A DNA stretch of 64,000 nt, taken from NCBI RefSeq assembly GCF_900108585.1, contig NZ_UESZ01000001.1:558001-622000 (forward strand). Reading direction: 5' to 3'. Made by a program: the position numbers and the translations under genes. Every line of letters starts with the position of its first letter. The first letter of the stretch is position 1. This document shows positions 61,545 through 64,000 of the stretch, in pieces. Source of the stretch: Branchiibius hedensis. Lineage in GTDB: Bacteria; Actinomycetota; Actinomycetes; Actinomycetales; Dermatophilaceae. The notes under the pieces were generated by a model. That model saw only the letters and a program-made list of their open reading frames with translations, was not told the origin of the DNA and searched no databases.

Positions 61545-61597
61545 CCAGATCAGCAAGCGCGCCTACCCTCACTGCCCCAGCGGCTGAGGGTTTTTTT
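61532..61597 (+). terminator. Transcription attenuator of ilvB (pause hairpin, antiterminator, terminator)
   Basis: Pause hairpin: GCGCGC-AA-GCTGA (61532-61544) pairs with TCAGC-AA-GCGCGC (61550-61562). Terminator: CCCTCA and GCC (61566-61576) pair with GGC and TGAGGG (61582-61590), followed by seven T (61591-61597). Antiterminator: TCAGC (61550-61554) can instead pair with GCTGA (61583-61587), which breaks the terminator. A ribosome stalled on 61515-61526 would cover the 5' arm of the pause hairpin and favour the antiterminator. Confidence 0.85.
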
Positions 61598-61648
61598 ATG
61601 CCCCGCGAGCGCCATACCGACCCAGCAGACCAAGAACAGGTGACCACC

Positions 61649-63535
61649 GTGACGAATGTGCAGGCCCCCAAGGCGGCGTCCCGCATCCCGAGCCCGGCCC
61701 AGGTGACGCCCTTGCAGCACAAGGCGCGTGACCGCAGCGCCGGAGACGTCCCGCAGGCGCTGCCGGACACCCCTCCGACCCCGCCGATCCAGGTAACGGG
61801 TGCGCAGAGTCTGGTCCTGTCGCTGGAGTCCGTCGGCGTGGACACCGTGTTCGGCATCCCCGGCGGCGCGATCCTGCCGGCCTACGACCCGCTGCTGGAC
61901 TCGGTGAAGGTCCGCCACATCCTGGTGCGACACGAGCAGGGCGCCGGTCACGCCGCCGAGGGCTATGCCTCTGCCACCGGCAAGGTCGGTGTGTGCATGG
62001 CCACCTCCGGTCCGGGTGCCACCAACCTGGTCACTGCGATCGCGGACGCGTTCCTCGATTCGGTGCCGATCGTGGCGATCACCGGTCAGGTCAATTCCAA
62101 GACCATTGGTACCGATGCCTTCCAGGAGGCCGACATCCGCGGCATCACGATGCCGATCACCAAGCACAACTTCTTGATCACCAACGCCGACGAGATCCCA
62201 TCCGCGATCGCCGCGGCGTTCCACATCGCAGCGACCGGCCGACCCGGCCCGGTCCTGGTGGACATCAGCAAGGACGCCCTGACGGCCAAGACCACCTTCT
62301 CCTGGCCGCCGCAGGTCGATCTGCCGGGCTACCGCCCGGTGACGCGTCCGCACCCCAAGCAGATCAAAGCGGCCGCCGAACTGATCCGCGCGGCCAAGAA
62401 GCCAGTCCTCTATATCGGGGGAGGAGCGATCCGCTCGGGGGCCAGCGAGTCTCTGAAGGAGCTCGTCGAGCTCACCCAGATCCCGCTGGTGACCACGCTG
62501 ATGGCGCGCGGCGCCGTGCCGGACACCCACCCGCTGCATCTCGGGATGCCCGGGATGCACGGGTCGGTTCCGGCCGTGACCGCACTGCAGAAGGCTGATC
62601 TGCTGATCACGCTCGGCGCGCGGTTCGATGACCGGGTGACTGGTGATCTCGCGTCGTTCGCACCCGAGGCCAAGGTGATCCACGCCGACATCGACCCGGC
62701 CGAGATCAGCAAGAACCGCCAGGCCGACGTGCCGATCGTCGGTGACATCGACGAGGTCGTGCGCGAACTGATCGGGGCGCTGAAGGACGACATCGACCCC
62801 AGCCGCTTCACCCCCTGGCGGGAGCGTACGACGGGTTGGAAGCGGGACTTCCCGGTCGGCTACACGACTCCCGAGGAGGGTTTGTCACCCCAGTACGTCA
62901 TCGAACGGATCGGTGCGCTGACCGGCCCGGACGCGACGTACGTTGCGGGTGTCGGTCAGCACCAGATGTGGGCGGCCCAGTTCGTTGACTACGAGCGCCC
63001 GAACTCGTGGTTGAACTCCGGTGGCGCCGGCACGATGGGCTACTCGGTGCCTGCCGCGATGGGCGCCAAGACCGCCGAACCGGACCGGACGGTCTGGGCG
63101 ATCGACGGTGACGGTTGCTTCCAGATGACCAACCAGGAGCTCGCGACCTGCGTCATCAACAACATCCCGATCAAGGTCGCCATCATCAACAACTCCAGTC
63201 TGGGCATGGTGCGCCAGTGGCAGACGCTGTTCTACAACGAGCGCTACTCCAACACCGATCTGCACACGGCCATCGGCGCCCGGGTCCCGGACTTCGTCAA
63301 ACTGGCCGACGCGTACGGTTGTGTCGGACTGCGCTGCGAACGCGCCGAGGACGTCGACGCCACGATCGCCAAGGCGCTGGAGATCAACGACGTTCCCGTC
63401 GTGATCGACTTCGTCGTGGAGCGTGACGCCATGGTGTGGCCGATGGTGCCGGCCGGTGTCAGCAACGACATGGTGACCGTGGCGCGCTCGATGGCCCCGG
63501 TGTGGGACCGCGAATCCGAAGGTGAGGACGACTGA
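61649..63535 (+). CDS. ilvB: Acetolactate synthase, catalytic subunit
   Basis: Thiamine diphosphate enzyme making acetolactate or acetohydroxybutyrate. GTG 61649 with an AGGTG ribosome binding site gives 628 residues; ATG 61598 also opens the frame, but it abuts the terminator T-run and has no ribosome binding site. Domains: N-terminal pyrimidine-binding part with the catalytic Glu in [18 protein letters not shown], central FAD-type domain ([13 protein letters not shown]), and the diphosphate part [14 protein letters not shown] to [17 protein letters not shown]. The N-terminal 50-residue Pro-rich extension is poorly conserved. Stop overlaps the ilvN ATG by 1 bp. Confidence 0.96.
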   Translation: MTNVQAPKAASRIPSPAQVTPLQHKARDRSAGDVPQALPDTPPTPPIQVTGAQSLVLSLESVGVDTVFGIPGGAILPAYDPLLDSVKVRHILVRHEQGAGHAAEGYASATGKVGVCMATSGPGATNLVTAIADAFLDSVPIVAITGQVNSKTIGTDAFQEADIRGITMPITKHNFLITNADEIPSAIAAAFHIAATGRPGPVLVDISKDALTAKTTFSWPPQVDLPGYRPVTRPHPKQIKAAAELIRAAKKPVLYIGGGAIRSGASESLKELVELTQIPLVTTLMARGAVPDTHPLHLGMPGMHGSVPAVTALQKADLLITLGARFDDRVTGDLASFAPEAKVIHADIDPAEISKNRQADVPIVGDIDEVVRELIGALKDDIDPSRFTPWRERTTGWKRDFPVGYTTPEEGLSPQYVIERIGALTGPDATYVAGVGQHQMWAAQFVDYERPNSWLNSGGAGTMGYSVPAAMGAKTAEPDRTVWAIDGDGCFQMTNQELATCVINNIPIKVAIINNSSLGMVRQWQTLFYNERYSNTDLHTAIGARVPDFVKLADAYGCVGLRCERAEDVDATIAKALEINDVPVVIDFVVERDAMVWPMVPAGVSNDMVTVARSMAPVWDRESEGEDD

Positions 63536-64000
63536 TGGCCAAGCACACGCTCTCGGTGCTGGTGGAGAACAAACCCGGTGTGCTCGCCCGGATCGCCGGC
63601 CTGATCTCGCGCCGCGGCTTCAACATCGACTCCCTCGCGGTGGGCGAGACCGAGCACACTGAGATCTCGCGGATGACCATCGTCGTGGACGTCGATGAGT
63701 TGGTCCTGGAGCAGGTCATCAAACAGCTCAACAAGCTGGTCGAGGTCCTGAAGGTCGTCGAGTTGGAACCCGATGCCGCCGTCCAGCGCCAGATCGTGCT
63801 GATCAAGGTGCGCGCCGACGGTACGACGCGTGGCCAGATCCTCGAGCTGACCCAGATGTTCCGGTGCAACGTCGTCGACGTCACCGCCGACTCGGTGGTC
63901 ATCGAGGCGACCGGGGCACCGAACAAGTTGATCGCGCTGCTCGAAGTGCTTGAACCGTACGGCGTGAAGGAACTCGTCCAGTCCGGCCTGGTGGCCGTCG
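63535..64000 (+). CDS. ilvN: Acetolactate synthase, regulatory subunit (partial)
   Basis: Regulatory subunit that binds valine and activates IlvB. 155 residues are visible before the window ends; only the last few should be missing. N-terminal ACT domain: HTLSVLVENKPGVLARIAGL, SRRGFNIDSLAVGETEH; C-terminal domain: QRQIVLIKVRADGTTRGQIL, DVTADSVVIEATG, and the start of the final helix region. Coupled to ilvB by TGATG overlap. ilvC probably follows outside the window. Confidence 0.96.
   Translation, partial: MAKHTLSVLVENKPGVLARIAGLISRRGFNIDSLAVGETEHTEISRMTIVVDVDELVLEQVIKQLNKLVEVLKVVELEPDAAVQRQIVLIKVRADGTTRGQILELTQMFRCNVVDVTADSVVIEATGAPNKLIALLEVLEPYGVKELVQSGLVAV

Overview
The window is 64 kb of high-GC chromosome from an actinobacterium, most likely a member of the Micrococcales. 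The clues are the NucS mismatch endonuclease, the DUF222/HNH protein, the DUF2550 gene after atpC, the complete GlgE glycogen route, a DUF6318-type lipoprotein, a mycoredoxin-like protein, frequent GTG starts and very frequent leaderless-type promoters. The genus cannot be fixed from the sequence alone. No rRNA, tRNA, CRISPR array, phage or insertion sequence was seen, and almost all genes read as ordinary chromosomal genes.

Layout. 1-2729: end of the F1Fo ATP synthase operon (atpA end, atpG, atpD), closed by a strong hairpin. 2806-7121: a HIT-like gene, then four minus-strand genes (DMT-type transporter, GatD, MurT, TerC) that separate atpD from atpC. 7211-11268: atpC, DUF2550, cob(I)alamin adenosyltransferase, STAS protein, GH1 beta-glucosidase and nucS. 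11328-24054: acyl-CoA and B12 block with a 3-hydroxyacyl-CoA dehydrogenase, an epimerase, a thiolase, a MeaB-type GTPase and an isobutyryl-CoA-mutase-type large subunit, interleaved with a DUF222/HNH gene, small enzymes, a MarR regulator, a decayed glyoxalase gene and a frameshifted CnoX-like gene. 24059-38683: glycogen/trehalose block (pgm, a maltokinase-GlgB fusion, treS, glgE, glgP, glgX). 38797-42444: YbjN-like protein, enoyl-CoA hydratase, etfB, etfA. 42476-50071: lipoprotein, cysteine desulfurase, mnmA, MetE-like protein, ligA, cytidylate-kinase-like protein and a mycoredoxin-like protein. 50137-53455: gatCAB. 53502-59491: hydroxyacid dehydrogenase, SixA-like phosphatase, a small cluster of exported proteins, a MOSC protein and a TPR protein with a Gly-Cys tail. 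59531-64000: ilvD, then the ilvB-ilvN operon behind a transcription attenuator.

How the genes work together. The adenosyltransferase, MeaB-type GTPase, mutase and epimerase form one adenosyl-B12 acyl-CoA module, fed by the dehydrogenase, thiolase, enoyl-CoA hydratase and electron-transfer flavoprotein. TreS, maltokinase, GlgE and GlgB make alpha-glucan from trehalose; GlgP, GlgX and Pgm degrade it. MurT/GatD amidate lipid II. NifS-type desulfurase and MnmA thiolate tRNA. GatCAB makes Gln-tRNA(Gln) and/or Asn-tRNA(Asn).

Most notable. (1) An ilvB attenuator with a 12-residue Ile-Leu-Val-Leu leader peptide and three mutually exclusive pairing segments. (2) A mutase labelled by family as methylmalonyl-CoA mutase but carrying the Phe/Gln specificity pair of isobutyryl-CoA mutase, with a perfect 20-bp palindrome over its promoter. 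(3) A maltokinase-branching enzyme fusion. (4) atpC separated from the ATP synthase operon and encoding an epsilon subunit without the C-terminal helices. (5) Three reading-frame breaks that each look like one missing G. (6) About twenty genes with a -10 hexamer 6-7 nt before the start codon. No wholly new multi-gene system could be identified with confidence.
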